Of a stretch of 64,000 bases of DNA, positions 28,839-37,366 are shown piece after piece (the stretch's first letter is position 1; each line of letters starts with the position of its first letter). The notes beneath the pieces are model-generated. The model was not told the origin of the DNA. It saw only the letters and a list, made by a program, of their open reading frames with translations, and made no database searches. The position numbers and the translations under genes are program-made. The DNA comes from CAZMGV01 sp964621525 [NCBI: uncultured bacterium] (GTDB taxonomy: Bacteria; JAGRBM01): contig CAZUMS010000023.1 of assembly GCA_964621525.1 (NCBI GenBank), positions 9,272 to 73,271 of the forward strand. The letters are read 5' to 3'.

Positions 28839-29387
28839 ATGAAATCCTTCTTCAGGAGACTGAAGGGCCGGGCTCTGGCCATCGCACTCATGGTTCTGCT
28901 CCCCGGAGCGGCACCGGCTGGAGCGGCCGCACTCGAACTCACCGTTTCGCCCCAGCAACCTTCCGTGTTCAGCCCTGCCCGGATCCGGCTCCGGATCGGG
29001 GACTCCGCACCCGCCCGGAATCCTCTAGGAGCCGTCAGTTTTGAGATCCGCCCCGTGGACCCGAAAATCCGGTCACTCGGGTCCGAGCGGATCGATAACG
29101 CTGACTGGATCGCTCCGGACACTGCTCAGGCAATTCACAACTGGCGGATCTCCGGTGCCTATGAAGTCGTCGCGACCCTGACCGGTCCTGACGGTTCGGC
29201 TTTGACAACCAGTCTCCCGGTGAATGCTGTCGAGAGCAGCCAGCTCGGCTTCTGGTCCGAAACCTGGTTGAAGGCGGTGCTATTTGTAGCCCTCTCGGTA
29301 CTCGTCCTGCTGTTGACCCGCCGGGCGAGCAGCCCGCCCTCCCTGAACTCACAAACCCCGGAAAGTTCAGGTAAAACAGCAGTTTAG
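28839..29387 (+). CDS. Exported, C-terminally membrane-anchored hypothetical protein
   Basis: 182 residues from ATG 28839. A signal peptide (KSFFRRLKGRALAIALMVLLPG, cut near AGAAALE) is followed by an extracytoplasmic immunoglobulin-like beta domain of about 110 residues (GAYEVVATLTGPDGSALTT) and a C-terminal helix LKAVLFVALSVLVLLL with a positive stop RRAS. No family recognised. An ATG 17 codons upstream (28788) is possible but would displace the signal peptide. Divergently transcribed from the polyferredoxin pair with 132 bases between, so it may belong to the same system. Confidence 0.65.
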   Translation: MKSFFRRLKGRALAIALMVLLPGAAPAGAAALELTVSPQQPSVFSPARIRLRIGDSAPARNPLGAVSFEIRPVDPKIRSLGSERIDNADWIAPDTAQAIHNWRISGAYEVVATLTGPDGSALTTSLPVNAVESSQLGFWSETWLKAVLFVALSVLVLLLTRRASSPPSLNSQTPESSGKTAV

Positions 29388-29590
29388 CGCTTAATTTTTC
29401 GTCGATTCCGGGCCCGCATGCCCATCAATGGTGCATTTTATTTGAAGGCCGGAATCTGGGTCCGTTGTAACACTCTGAATTCACAGGGCAATTGTAAATT
29501 TCATGCCGTGGAATGCTCATTGCTTAATGCGTCATGGGTCTGGATTGAAGCGGGGGCTTCTAACATAATGCGTCAAGAAAGAGCGGTAGC

Positions 29591-30346
29591 ATGCATCCAA
29601 TGTTGAATACTCGCCCCCCCAGCAAGTCTACTTCCGCCTACAGCGACGGTCCCAAGATGGATGAAGACCGCAAGACCCACGACCGCGAACTGTCCTACAT
29701 GCCTGCGGACTACATGCGCCGTGTGAGCCCGGACCGGATGCAGAAACATCTGGATATCATCACGCATCACCCCGGCTACCCGCTGAAGACGTTCGTCCAG
29801 ACGCCCGTTTCGTCCCAGCTATTCCACTCAGGCGCTCTCGAACGCATCGTCACCTTCTCCATGAACTCGCCGCGCTCGCTCGTTCACGTAACGGCGGCGG
29901 TCGCCCTCGAGGGCGGATCGATCCAGTCGGCAGATCTCTACCCGCGCACGGACGGCACCCTGATCACCGACGTGGAGTTCCAGATCCCGTCGCAATCCGG
30001 TGCAGTCCGCGTCGCCGAGGCCGTCGCCCGGCAGTTCCAGGCGAGGATCGGCGAGGCCCCAACTCCCGCCTGCGAATCCGTACGCGACCTGGAACTCACC
30101 GCCCGCATGGATAACCAGCACGGACACAGCATCATCGAGCTCAGGGCGGCCGACACCCGCGGCCTTCTGTACCGGACCGCCCGCGCCTTCGCTATGCTGG
30201 GCGTGAAGATCGTCCGCTGCGACATCCGCACAACGGCGAACCGGGCGTACGACACTTTTGTCGTGACCGACCGTCTCGGCCGTCCGGTGGACGTCGAGCG
30301 GGAACTGGGCTTCCTCAAGCGCGAAATCGTTACTGACACTCTCTAG
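29591..30346 (+). CDS. Stand-alone tandem ACT-domain protein resembling the GlnD C-terminus
   Basis: 251 residues. After an N-terminal region of about 80 residues there are two ACT domains: one around ERIVTFSMNSPRSLVHVTAAVALEGG and one ending RGLLYRTARAFAMLGVKIVRCDI ... AYDTFVVTDRLGRPV. These match the paired ACT domains at the C-terminus of the uridylyltransferase GlnD, which sense glutamine. The nucleotidyltransferase and HD domains of GlnD are absent. It may be a free glutamine sensor or partner protein. The start is uncertain: ATG 29591, 29600 or 29657. Confidence 0.75.
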   Translation: MHPMLNTRPPSKSTSAYSDGPKMDEDRKTHDRELSYMPADYMRRVSPDRMQKHLDIITHHPGYPLKTFVQTPVSSQLFHSGALERIVTFSMNSPRSLVHVTAAVALEGGSIQSADLYPRTDGTLITDVEFQIPSQSGAVRVAEAVARQFQARIGEAPTPACESVRDLELTARMDNQHGHSIIELRAADTRGLLYRTARAFAMLGVKIVRCDIRTTANRAYDTFVVTDRLGRPVDVERELGFLKREIVTDTL

Positions 30347-30358
30347 CCCGGACCGGTT

Positions 30359-31228
30359 ATGCTTCCCGCCGGAGACATGCCGGCAGGAATGGCCAGGAAA
30401 CAGCCAAAGACATCCCGGGATCTGCGAAAGTCGGTTGCCCGCACCGGGGCCGAATACCGGCGAGCCTACGCCCGATTTTCCCGCCGGCCATCGGCAAAGG
30501 CGGTCCATCTGCTCAGGATTGCGACGCGGCGGCTTCTGGCCATGTTCGAGTTGTTTACAGACGATCTTCCGTCCGGCGAAGTACGGCGCGCCCGCAAGAA
30601 GGCCAAGGGAATTCTCTCGGGGCTCGGTCCTCTTCGTGACGTTCAGGTCCAGCTCGGCCTTGTACCGGCGCTCGCTCCCGACACCCGCGCCCTCGACGCT
30701 TTTATCCGGGCACTAAAGGAAGAGAAAAAACAGCTGCTCCTGGAGGGGCCTGGCAAAATCCAGCGGAAAACAATTCCCGGGGCCGTTCGCAAGGCGCTCC
30801 GTGACATCGAACGGATTGCTGAAAAGTCTCCCGGCGAATGGCTCGAACACCGGCTCCGCTCCCGGACCTCGGCGGCCTTCGCCTCGGTGGCCAATCTGGC
30901 CGGGGAGATAGACCCGGCCGATCCCCCGACCATTCATGAACTCCGGATCGCCTTCAAGCGGTTCCGTTACATGGCGGAGTTTCTGGCGCCCGTCGCCCCT
31001 TATGTGACACCGGAGCGAATCGAAGAGATGCGGAATTTCCAGGCGCTTATGGGCGATGTACAGGACGTTTCCGAACTCCTGACGAAGATCGCCCGGTTCC
31101 AGCGGGCCCGCAACACCAGCGAGCGCGCCCTTCTCAAGCCGGCAGTCTTCGAAATCCGCCAGGAACTGGACGCCCGGATCCAGAAGCTGATGCGGCACCT
31201 CCCGGAACTCGTGATGCTGTGGGAATAG
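30359..31228 (+). CDS. CHAD domain protein
   Basis: 289 residues, all helical, with the conserved histidine/arginine pattern of CHAD domains: VHLLRIATRRLLAMFELF near the N-terminus and IHELRIAFKRFRYMAEFLAP near residue 200. CHAD domains bind polyphosphate and are often encoded with polyP metabolism genes; none is adjacent here. It starts 12 bases after the ACT gene, so the two are probably co-transcribed. Starts at ATG 30359, 30377 or 30389 are all possible. Confidence 0.88.
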   Translation: MLPAGDMPAGMARKQPKTSRDLRKSVARTGAEYRRAYARFSRRPSAKAVHLLRIATRRLLAMFELFTDDLPSGEVRRARKKAKGILSGLGPLRDVQVQLGLVPALAPDTRALDAFIRALKEEKKQLLLEGPGKIQRKTIPGAVRKALRDIERIAEKSPGEWLEHRLRSRTSAAFASVANLAGEIDPADPPTIHELRIAFKRFRYMAEFLAPVAPYVTPERIEEMRNFQALMGDVQDVSELLTKIARFQRARNTSERALLKPAVFEIRQELDARIQKLMRHLPELVMLWE

Positions 31229-31231
31229 CCG

Positions 31232-31879
31232 TCAGGAACGGCTTGCAGGCACCGGTGCCGCAAGACCGGAAAGCTGCCGGTCGTGCAGCCGGGATATGGT
31301 GAGCAGCGACACCACCGCTCCCGCCAGAGCCAGGAACATGTCCCACTGGGTATCCCACTGGTCCCCCTGCGTGCCCAGGAATTCCATCGCACCCTTCCCC
31401 AGAATCACGGCCGCCCACCACTCGACGAGCTCGTAAAAGGCGCTGAATGCCAGACAGACGGAGACGATCAGAAAAAACATCCACCGTCCCGGCCGGAGCG
31501 GCGTCTGCCGGAGCAGAAGCTCACGGGTAAGGATTGCCGGGATGAACCCCTGGGCGAAATGGCCGAGCCGGTCGTAGTGGTTGCGGGACAGGTCGAATGC
31601 TTCTTTCGCCCATTCGCCGAGCGGCACACGGGCGTAGGTGTAGTGCCCGCCGAGCATGAGTCCCAGCGAGTGCAGGAAAACGAGCCGGTAAAGCATCGGC
31701 GTCAGCGGGAACGATTTGCGGGTGACGAACACCAGCATCAGGCCGATCATCACGGGAAACGTTTCAAGGAACCAGGTAAGCTGCTCGTAGGGCCTGATTC
31801 CGGAGACTGCCAGCATGACGATGGTCAGCCAGAACAGTATCACCGGTTCCGTCAGTTTCCGGTCAGACATCATCATCAC
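31232..31879 (-). CDS. DUF2238 / YjdF-like integral membrane protein
   Basis: 215 residues with about six transmembrane helices. GGHYTYARVPLG, RNHYDRLGHFAQGFIPA, FYELVEWWAA and QGDQWDTQWDMFLALAG are the DUF2238 signatures. Function is unknown in the family. It is 21 bases downstream of the lipase-like gene on the same strand, probably one operon. Starts MMMMSDRK at 31879; ATG 31870 is equally likely. Confidence 0.9.
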   Translation of the reverse strand: MMMMSDRKLTEPVILFWLTIVMLAVSGIRPYEQLTWFLETFPVMIGLMLVFVTRKSFPLTPMLYRLVFLHSLGLMLGGHYTYARVPLGEWAKEAFDLSRNHYDRLGHFAQGFIPAILTRELLLRQTPLRPGRWMFFLIVSVCLAFSAFYELVEWWAAVILGKGAMEFLGTQGDQWDTQWDMFLALAGAVVSLLTISRLHDRQLSGLAAPVPASRS

Positions 31880-31900
31880 TCCTCGCCGCAGAAATTCCCC

Positions 31901-33367
31901 TTACGGTTTCGGCGCCTGCCGGCGGCGCACCTTCAGCTCGGTCAGATGACCGAAAACGGTGTTCACGAAGGCGGGGTCGGCAGTCATGTCCATGTGTTCG
32001 GATATAAGGTCGATCGTCTTCGTCCATTCGATCGGGGATTCCGGCACTTCGTCAGGACCTCCGGCAAAGCCCTCGCGCCCCACCCGTTCGTCCATCAGCG
32101 CACTGCTCCGGAGTACCCGGCCATCGCCGGGACCCCGTTCCGTGACAGTGACCCGGCCCGTCGCCGGATCTACGACCGCCCGGGCAGCCGTTGGCAGCCC
32201 ATTGCCCGCATAAAGAACCGCGCGGAAACCCGTCCGGTCCTGTTTTTCCTTCAGCGACTCCGGGATCCGGAACGGAATGTCGATTGCCGCCTGGAACTGC
32301 TTTGCCCGCGCCAGGCATTTCGACAGATGATCGAGCGCGATCCGCCGCCGGTCCGCCCGCTCCGTTATCCCGGGCAGGAGCCACTGGAGATATGGATCCT
32401 GATCCTCGCCCAGAATGCCCCAGCCGTACCGGTCCCAGACGGCCGGATCGTAAAGGTCGACCGGGGTGCCGTCCGGGAGCGTCACCGGACGATGCCGGAC
32501 CCTCGGCATCAGCTGATACCCCGATGGCAGTGTGCCGATCACGCCGGGTTTGTAGGCAGGAAGAATCGAAGCGATGCCGTATCCGTCCGTGAGAACCAGA
32601 AACGAGTCGAGACTCCCCGCGTTCGGCGGGCCGACCAGAACCACCGAGTCGACGTACTCCATTCCCGCACCGGTGGGTACCGGCACGGAACCGTCCTCCG
32701 GTAACGGCTCGGCTCCGAACCGGAGGTAGTACCGGGTCAGGAGGCCGCCCATGGAGTGGGCGATGATATCGAAATGGATATCTTTCGCGCTGATGCCGCG
32801 GCGCTCGTAATCGTAAGCGAGCGCCTCGCGCTTTTCGTCCATGAAATCCTGGAGCAGGCGGGCGTTCTCCGAAATGTCGCGCCTCCAGTCGTAAGAGAAC
32901 TGGAACACGACAAGCGGCTGATCCTTGCGCTTCGCCAGCGTGCGGCCGAGGTCTTCGTCACGGGACATGCCGAGCGCACGGGTGAAATCCCGGTAAACCC
33001 CCGTGTCTAAGGGGATGCCGAACAGGCGCACCCGGACCCGGTCCAGGATGCCGAGCGGCACCACACTGTCCCGGAGCTTGGAAAGCGGCACCCCCTCCCG
33101 CATGGGAAGCGAAAAAAGGTAGGCGCCTTCCTGTGTGTCGGGGTCCGCGTAATCTCCCCGGTAAGTGCCCCACACAACGTCGCCCGAGTCATAGTCCACC
33201 AGCCGCGAGCTCCCGAGGCCGGGGATGACGATAACCGGATTGCGTGCGATGCGGTCTTCCCGGAGCTGCTCGTCGATCATCCGGTCGATCCCGGCCGGAG
33301 CCGAAACCGAATGGGTACACGCCGAAAAGGCGAAAACTGTCAGGATGGCAGCAAGACGAAAACGCAT
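31901..33367 (-). CDS. LCAT-like lipase/acyltransferase lipoprotein
   Basis: 488 residues. The N-terminus has a signal peptide ending in a lipobox (FSAC, cysteine at about 17), so it is a membrane-anchored exported lipoprotein. The alpha/beta-hydrolase core follows the lecithin:cholesterol-acyltransferase pattern: PVIVIPGLGSSRL, FQFSYDWRRDISENARLLQ and the nucleophile elbow IAHSMGGLLTRYYL. It would hydrolyse or transfer acyl chains of lipids in the periplasm. The catalytic acid and histidine lie in the less conserved second half and I did not assign them. Confidence 0.85.
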   Translation of the reverse strand: MRFRLAAILTVFAFSACTHSVSAPAGIDRMIDEQLREDRIARNPVIVIPGLGSSRLVDYDSGDVVWGTYRGDYADPDTQEGAYLFSLPMREGVPLSKLRDSVVPLGILDRVRVRLFGIPLDTGVYRDFTRALGMSRDEDLGRTLAKRKDQPLVVFQFSYDWRRDISENARLLQDFMDEKREALAYDYERRGISAKDIHFDIIAHSMGGLLTRYYLRFGAEPLPEDGSVPVPTGAGMEYVDSVVLVGPPNAGSLDSFLVLTDGYGIASILPAYKPGVIGTLPSGYQLMPRVRHRPVTLPDGTPVDLYDPAVWDRYGWGILGEDQDPYLQWLLPGITERADRRRIALDHLSKCLARAKQFQAAIDIPFRIPESLKEKQDRTGFRAVLYAGNGLPTAARAVVDPATGRVTVTERGPGDGRVLRSSALMDERVGREGFAGGPDEVPESPIEWTKTIDLISEHMDMTADPAFVNTVFGHLTELKVRRRQAPKP

Positions 33368-33430
33368 CGGTTCCGCAAGGTTAGCGAACCGGGGGCGGAA
33401 AGGGATAGACTGTCAGGTGATGAGGAAAAC

Positions 33431-33505
33431 TGGTGGGCGATACAGGATTCGAACCTGTGACTTCTACCGTGTGAAAGTAGCACTCTACCGCTGAGTTAAT
33501 CGCCC
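33431..33505 (-). tRNA. tRNA-Val (CAC)
   Basis: Minus-strand cloverleaf beginning GGGCGAT and ending ATCGCCC-A-CCA, with CCA encoded. D arm ACTC...GAGT, anticodon stem CTACT/GGTAG with loop TTCACAC giving anticodon CAC (reads GUG), T arm ACAGG-TTCGAAT-CCTGT. 75 bases. Confidence 0.95.
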
Positions 33506-33549
33506 AAGGGACCGGTCGCGGGACGGGCCGAGCGGCCCGCCGGACCCCT

Positions 33550-33578
33550 CATATAGAGAAAGCCCCTGGGCTCGTCAA
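33550..33578 (-). promoter_or_regulatory. Sigma70 promoter of tRNA-Val
   Basis: Minus strand TTGACG (33578-33573), 17-base spacer, TATATG (33555-33550). It lies 45 bases upstream of the tRNA 5' end. Confidence 0.65.
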
Positions 33579-33738
33579 ACCCCTTTTCGGCCGCCTTGAC
33601 GCCCCCCCGGCCTCCCACTAAACACCGGGGTTCCCGAAAGACCCCTGGGGGTGTTTCGGACAGGTGGTTTTGGCGCCCGGAGCCGTTCAAAGGGCAGCCA
33701 GCCCGGAAAAGGCTCCGGCCTCAAGGGACAGGGTCCGC

Positions 33739-33812
33739 TCCGGGTTCGTCTAATGGTAGGACAGCAGGTTTTGATCCTGTGAATGGGGGTTCGATTCCCT
33801 CACCCGGATCCA
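33739..33812 (+). tRNA. tRNA-Gln (TTG)
   Basis: Cloverleaf from TCCGGGT to ACCCGGA-T-CCA (CCA encoded). Anticodon loop TTTTGAT gives anticodon TTG (reads CAA). T arm GGGGG-TTCGATT-CCCTC. 74 bases. It directly precedes prs, an arrangement seen in other bacteria, and may share its transcript. Confidence 0.95.
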
Positions 33813-33846
33813 GTTCACAGGCAGTCAGGACAGGACGTAGAGCAGC

Positions 33847-34791
33847 GTGCAGGTCGGCAAGATCAAGCTTTTTTCGGGCAACGCGAACCTCCCCCTCGCG
33901 AAGGCGATCTCGAACTATCTCGGGATTCCGCTGGGACGGGCGTCGGTGAAGCGTTTCGCCGACGGCGAGGTGTTCGCCCAGATCGACGAAAACGTCCGCA
34001 ACATGGACGTCTTCATCGTGCAGCCCACCTGCTCCCCCGTGAACGATGCGGTCATGGAACTGCTCATCATCATCGACGCCGTGCGCCGCGCTTCGGCGAA
34101 CTCGATCACCGCCGTGATTCCGTATTACGGCTACGCCCGGCAGGACCGGAAGGTTTCTCCCCGCACGCCGATCAGTGCCAAGCTGGTCGCCGACGTGCTT
34201 CAGACCGCTGGCGCCGACCGGGTGCTCGCCATGGACCTGCATGCCGGACAGATCCAGGGATTCTTCAACATTCCCGTGGACAACGTCTTTGCGACGCCGG
34301 TGCTCCTCAGGGAGATCACGAATCTCAAGCTTTCGGACATCATCATCGTATCGCCGGACGCGGGCGGCACCGAGCGCGCCCGCGCCATCGCCAAGCGGCT
34401 GGATGCCCAGCTCGCCATCATCGACAAGCGTCGCCCCGCCCCGAACGTGGCCGAGGTCGTGAACGTGATCGGCGACGTGCAGGGCAAGGATGCAGTCATT
34501 ATCGATGACATGATCGACACCGCAGGCACGCTCACTGCGGCCGCGCAGGTGCTGATCGAGAAGGGCGCGAAATCGGTCTACGCCGCGGCGACCCACGGCA
34601 TCTTCTCGCCGCCCGCCATCGAGCGGATCGAGAAGAGCGTGCTCACGCAGGTGCTCGTCACCGACACGATTCCGCTCCCGCCGCAGGGACAGACCGCGTC
34701 AAAGATCAAGCAGCTCAGCGTCGCCGAACTGCTCGGCGAGGCAATCAAGAGGATTTATTACGGAGAGTCGCTGAGCCAGCTCTTCGTCTGA
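33847..34791 (+). CDS. prs: Ribose-phosphate pyrophosphokinase
   Basis: PRPP synthase, 314 residues, making 5-phosphoribosyl-1-diphosphate from ribose 5-phosphate and ATP. Conserved blocks: LFSGNANLPLAKAI, IPYYGYARQDRK (ATP site), AMDLHAGQIQGFF, SPDAGGTERARAIA and the PRPP loop VIIDDMIDTAGTL. The start is GTG 33847 (MQVGKIKLFSG). It heads prs-rplY-pth-ychF. Confidence 0.98.
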   Translation: MQVGKIKLFSGNANLPLAKAISNYLGIPLGRASVKRFADGEVFAQIDENVRNMDVFIVQPTCSPVNDAVMELLIIIDAVRRASANSITAVIPYYGYARQDRKVSPRTPISAKLVADVLQTAGADRVLAMDLHAGQIQGFFNIPVDNVFATPVLLREITNLKLSDIIIVSPDAGGTERARAIAKRLDAQLAIIDKRRPAPNVAEVVNVIGDVQGKDAVIIDDMIDTAGTLTAAAQVLIEKGAKSVYAAATHGIFSPPAIERIEKSVLTQVLVTDTIPLPPQGQTASKIKQLSVAELLGEAIKRIYYGESLSQLFV

Positions 34792-34866
34792 GAAGGTTTT
34801 TTATCCGGCCGGGACCGGGGTCCGTTGTGGGATCACCGTAACAGGCTGAAAATGGAGAAAGGCACC

Positions 34867-35634
34867 ATGTCCGCACAAGCACAGTCCGTTACCGTCACCG
34901 TCCGTGAAGGCGCAGGTTCTACCCGCGCCGCCCGCGCCCGCCGCGAAGGGTCCCTTCCGGGGATTTTTTACGGTCCCGGCGCCCAGCCCGTGAAGATCGC
35001 GACCAACGCCAAGGCGCTGCTCGCCGCACTCAAGACCGACCGCAAGGAAAACACCCTGCTCCAGCTCAAGACGGAGAAGGGCGGTTCCTCCGTGGACGGC
35101 AAGTACGTGCTGCTCAAGGACTACCAGCGCGACCCGGTCAGCCAGGAGCTGATCCACATCGACTTCCTCGAAGTCGCCCTGGACCGCGAGGTCCGGGTGG
35201 AAGTCGCCGTCCACACGACGGGCAAATGCGCCGGCGTTGCCGCCGGTGGCGTGCTCACGCTGCTCATGCACAAGATCGCGCTCTGGTGCAAACCCGACAA
35301 GATTCCGGCCTTCTTCGAGGTGGACGTCACCAACCTGCAGGTGGGCAAGAGCCTTCATACCTCAGACGTGAAGTTCCCCGATGGTTCCCGTTCGGCCTAC
35401 CACACGAACCGCACGATCGCGGCCGTCGTGGCACCTGAGCAGGAAGAGAAGGTCGTCGAGGCAGTGCCCGCCGAAGGCGCGGCTGCTGCGGCCCCCGGCG
35501 CAGCGGCTCCCGCGGCCGACGGCAAGGCGGCTCCTGCGGCCGCCGGTGCGGCGGCCCCGGCCAAGGCTGGCGACGGCAAGGCGGCTCCGGCCGCTGCGGC
35601 CCCGGCCAAGGGCGGCGACGCCAAGAAGAAGTAA
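34867..35634 (+). CDS. rplY: 50S ribosomal protein L25/general stress protein CTC
   Basis: Two-domain CTC form of L25 that binds 5S rRNA. Residues 1-95 are the L25 domain (TRAARARREGSLPGIFYGPG, LKDYQRDPVSQELIHIDFLEV) and about 100-190 the TL5 C-terminal beta domain (VAVHTTGKCAGVAAGGVL, VDVTNLQVGKSLHTSDV). The last 50 residues are a low-complexity Ala/Pro/Gly/Lys tail ending GGDAKKK. Start ATG 34867 (MSAQAQSVT), with GGAGAAAGG upstream. Second gene of the prs cluster. Confidence 0.95.
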   Translation: MSAQAQSVTVTVREGAGSTRAARARREGSLPGIFYGPGAQPVKIATNAKALLAALKTDRKENTLLQLKTEKGGSSVDGKYVLLKDYQRDPVSQELIHIDFLEVALDREVRVEVAVHTTGKCAGVAAGGVLTLLMHKIALWCKPDKIPAFFEVDVTNLQVGKSLHTSDVKFPDGSRSAYHTNRTIAAVVAPEQEEKVVEAVPAEGAAAAAPGAAAPAADGKAAPAAAGAAAPAKAGDGKAAPAAAAPAKGGDAKKK

Positions 35635-35649
35635 GCTTCGGGCGGTTCC

Positions 35650-36255
35650 ATGAAGCTGATCGTCGGGCTCGGAAACCCCGGTCCGAAATACCGCGAGACG
35701 CGGCATAACGTCGGATTCATGGCCGTGGAGCGCCTGGCCGAAAGGCTGGGCGCTTCACGTTCGGTCCTGAAGTTCGACGCGCAGGCCTCGGAAGCGAAGA
35801 TCGGCGCCGAACCGGTCTGGCTGATCCAGCCCCAGACGTTCATGAACCTCTCGGGCCGCAGCGTCAGCGGGTTCTGCCGCTTCTTCAAGCTGAAGGCGGA
35901 GGACGTCATCGTACTTCACGACGAGATCGACCTGCCCCTGGGCAGGCTCCGGATCAAGCAGGGCGGCGGGGTCGCCGGCCACAACGGCCTGAAGAGTATC
36001 ATCGCCGACACCGGCTTCGATGCCTTTTACAGGCTGAGGATGGGTGTCGGGCGCCCGATGAATCCCGCCCTTCAGGTGGTTGACTGGGTGCTCCAGCCCT
36101 TCGCCGCGGACGAACGGGGCAGGGTCGAGGCGCTGGTGGATCTTGCGGCCGAGGCCGTGCCCTTCCTGATCGAAAACGGGCTTGCCAAAACACAGGAGCG
36201 GTTCAATCGCAAGGAGCCGGAAACGGCCCCTGCGGAATCGCAGGACAAGGAATAG
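35650..36255 (+). CDS. pth: Peptidyl-tRNA hydrolase
   Basis: 201 residues. Cleaves peptidyl-tRNA dropped from ribosomes. Conserved: VGLGNPGPKYRETRHNVGF with the catalytic histidine, QPQTFMNLSGRSV, HDEIDLPLGRLRIKQGGGVAGHNGLKS, and FYRLRMGVGRP. 15 bases after rplY. The last 20 residues are a non-conserved acidic tail. Confidence 0.97.
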   Translation: MKLIVGLGNPGPKYRETRHNVGFMAVERLAERLGASRSVLKFDAQASEAKIGAEPVWLIQPQTFMNLSGRSVSGFCRFFKLKAEDVIVLHDEIDLPLGRLRIKQGGGVAGHNGLKSIIADTGFDAFYRLRMGVGRPMNPALQVVDWVLQPFAADERGRVEALVDLAAEAVPFLIENGLAKTQERFNRKEPETAPAESQDKE

Positions 36256-36264
36256 TAAACAGAT

Positions 36265-37359
36265 ATGGCTCTCCAGGTCGGTATCGTCGGACTCCCCAAC
36301 GTCGGAAAATCCACACTCTTCAACGCCCTGACGGCGGCCGGAATTTCCGCCGAGAACTACCCGTTCTGCACCATCGAGCCGAACCACGGCATCGTTGAGG
36401 TGCCGGATCCCCGCATAATCAAGCTCGTAGAACTCGCGAACCCTCAACGTACGGTGAATGCCACGGTGGAATTCGTGGATATCGCCGGGCTCGTCAAGGG
36501 TGCCTCCAAGGGCGAGGGCCTCGGCAACCAGTTTCTCGGACACATCCGCGAGGTGGACGCCGTCGTCCATGTCGTCCGGTGCTTCGAGGATTCCAACGTG
36601 ATCCATGTGGACGGGAGCGTGAACCCGGCGCGGGACGTGGAAGTCATCGAGATCGAACTCGTCCTCGCCGACCTTGAGACCGCCGTGAAGCGCCACGAAC
36701 GCGCCGCCAGCAAGGCGAAATCAGGCGACGTGAAGCTGAAGGCGGAGGCAGATTTCTTCAAGCTCGTGAAGGATACGCTCGAGAAGGGCCTGCCGGCCTC
36801 GACGATCGATGTACCGGCGGATCAGGAAAGCGAATTCCGCCAGTGCCACTTCATCACCGCCAAGCCGGTGCTGTTCGTCGCGAACGTGGACGAAGCGGGC
36901 CTGAAGGCCGACAATGCCCATGTCGAGCAGCTGAGGGGCATTGCGGCGAAGCGGAAGGCCGGTGTCGTGAAAATCTGCTGCAAGATCGAGTCAGAAATCG
37001 CAGAGCTCTCGGGCGACGACAAGAAGGCGTTCCTCGAGGACCTGGGCCTTTCCGAACCGGGCCTGAACCGGCTGATCCGGGCTGCCTACCAGCTTCTGGA
37101 CCTGATCACGTTCTTCACCGTCGGCGAAAAGGAAGTCCGGTCCTGGCCCATCGCCGTGGGGACAAAAGCTCCTGGCGCTGCCGGAAAGATTCACACGGAT
37201 TTTGAGCGGGGCTTCATCAAGGCGGAAGTGATCCACTACCCGGACTTCGTCGCATCGGGCTCCGAGCACGGGGCGCGCGAAGCCGGAAAGCTCTCCACCG
37301 AAGGCAAGGAATACGTCGTACAGGACGGCGACGTCATGCACTTCCGCTTCAACGTGTAA
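36265..37359 (+). CDS. ychF: Ribosome-binding ATPase YchF (OLA1 family)
   Basis: 364 residues, Obg-related P-loop protein that hydrolyses ATP rather than GTP. P-loop GLPNVGKSTLFNALT, switch DIAGLVKGASKGEGLGNQFL, the NxxE motif variant FVANVDEAGL, and a C-terminal TGS domain (DLITFFTVGEKEVRSWPIAVG, VQDGDVMHFRFNV). Nine bases after pth. Last gene of the prs cluster; convergent with the next gene with only 7 bases between. Confidence 0.97.
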   Translation: MALQVGIVGLPNVGKSTLFNALTAAGISAENYPFCTIEPNHGIVEVPDPRIIKLVELANPQRTVNATVEFVDIAGLVKGASKGEGLGNQFLGHIREVDAVVHVVRCFEDSNVIHVDGSVNPARDVEVIEIELVLADLETAVKRHERAASKAKSGDVKLKAEADFFKLVKDTLEKGLPASTIDVPADQESEFRQCHFITAKPVLFVANVDEAGLKADNAHVEQLRGIAAKRKAGVVKICCKIESEIAELSGDDKKAFLEDLGLSEPGLNRLIRAAYQLLDLITFFTVGEKEVRSWPIAVGTKAPGAAGKIHTDFERGFIKAEVIHYPDFVASGSEHGAREAGKLSTEGKEYVVQDGDVMHFRFNV

Positions 37360-37366
37360 GGAACGC

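Noticed and set aside
29418-29606. 62-codon open frame before the ACT-domain gene
   Set aside because: No ribosome site, no homologous pattern, cysteine/tryptophan-rich composition, and it overlaps the ACT gene start; more likely leader sequence.
33847-37359. Alternative view of the prs-ychF region as a mobile insertion next to tRNA genes
   Set aside because: tRNA-Gln-prs-rplY-pth-ychF is an ancestral arrangement; no integrase, direct repeats or composition change is present.
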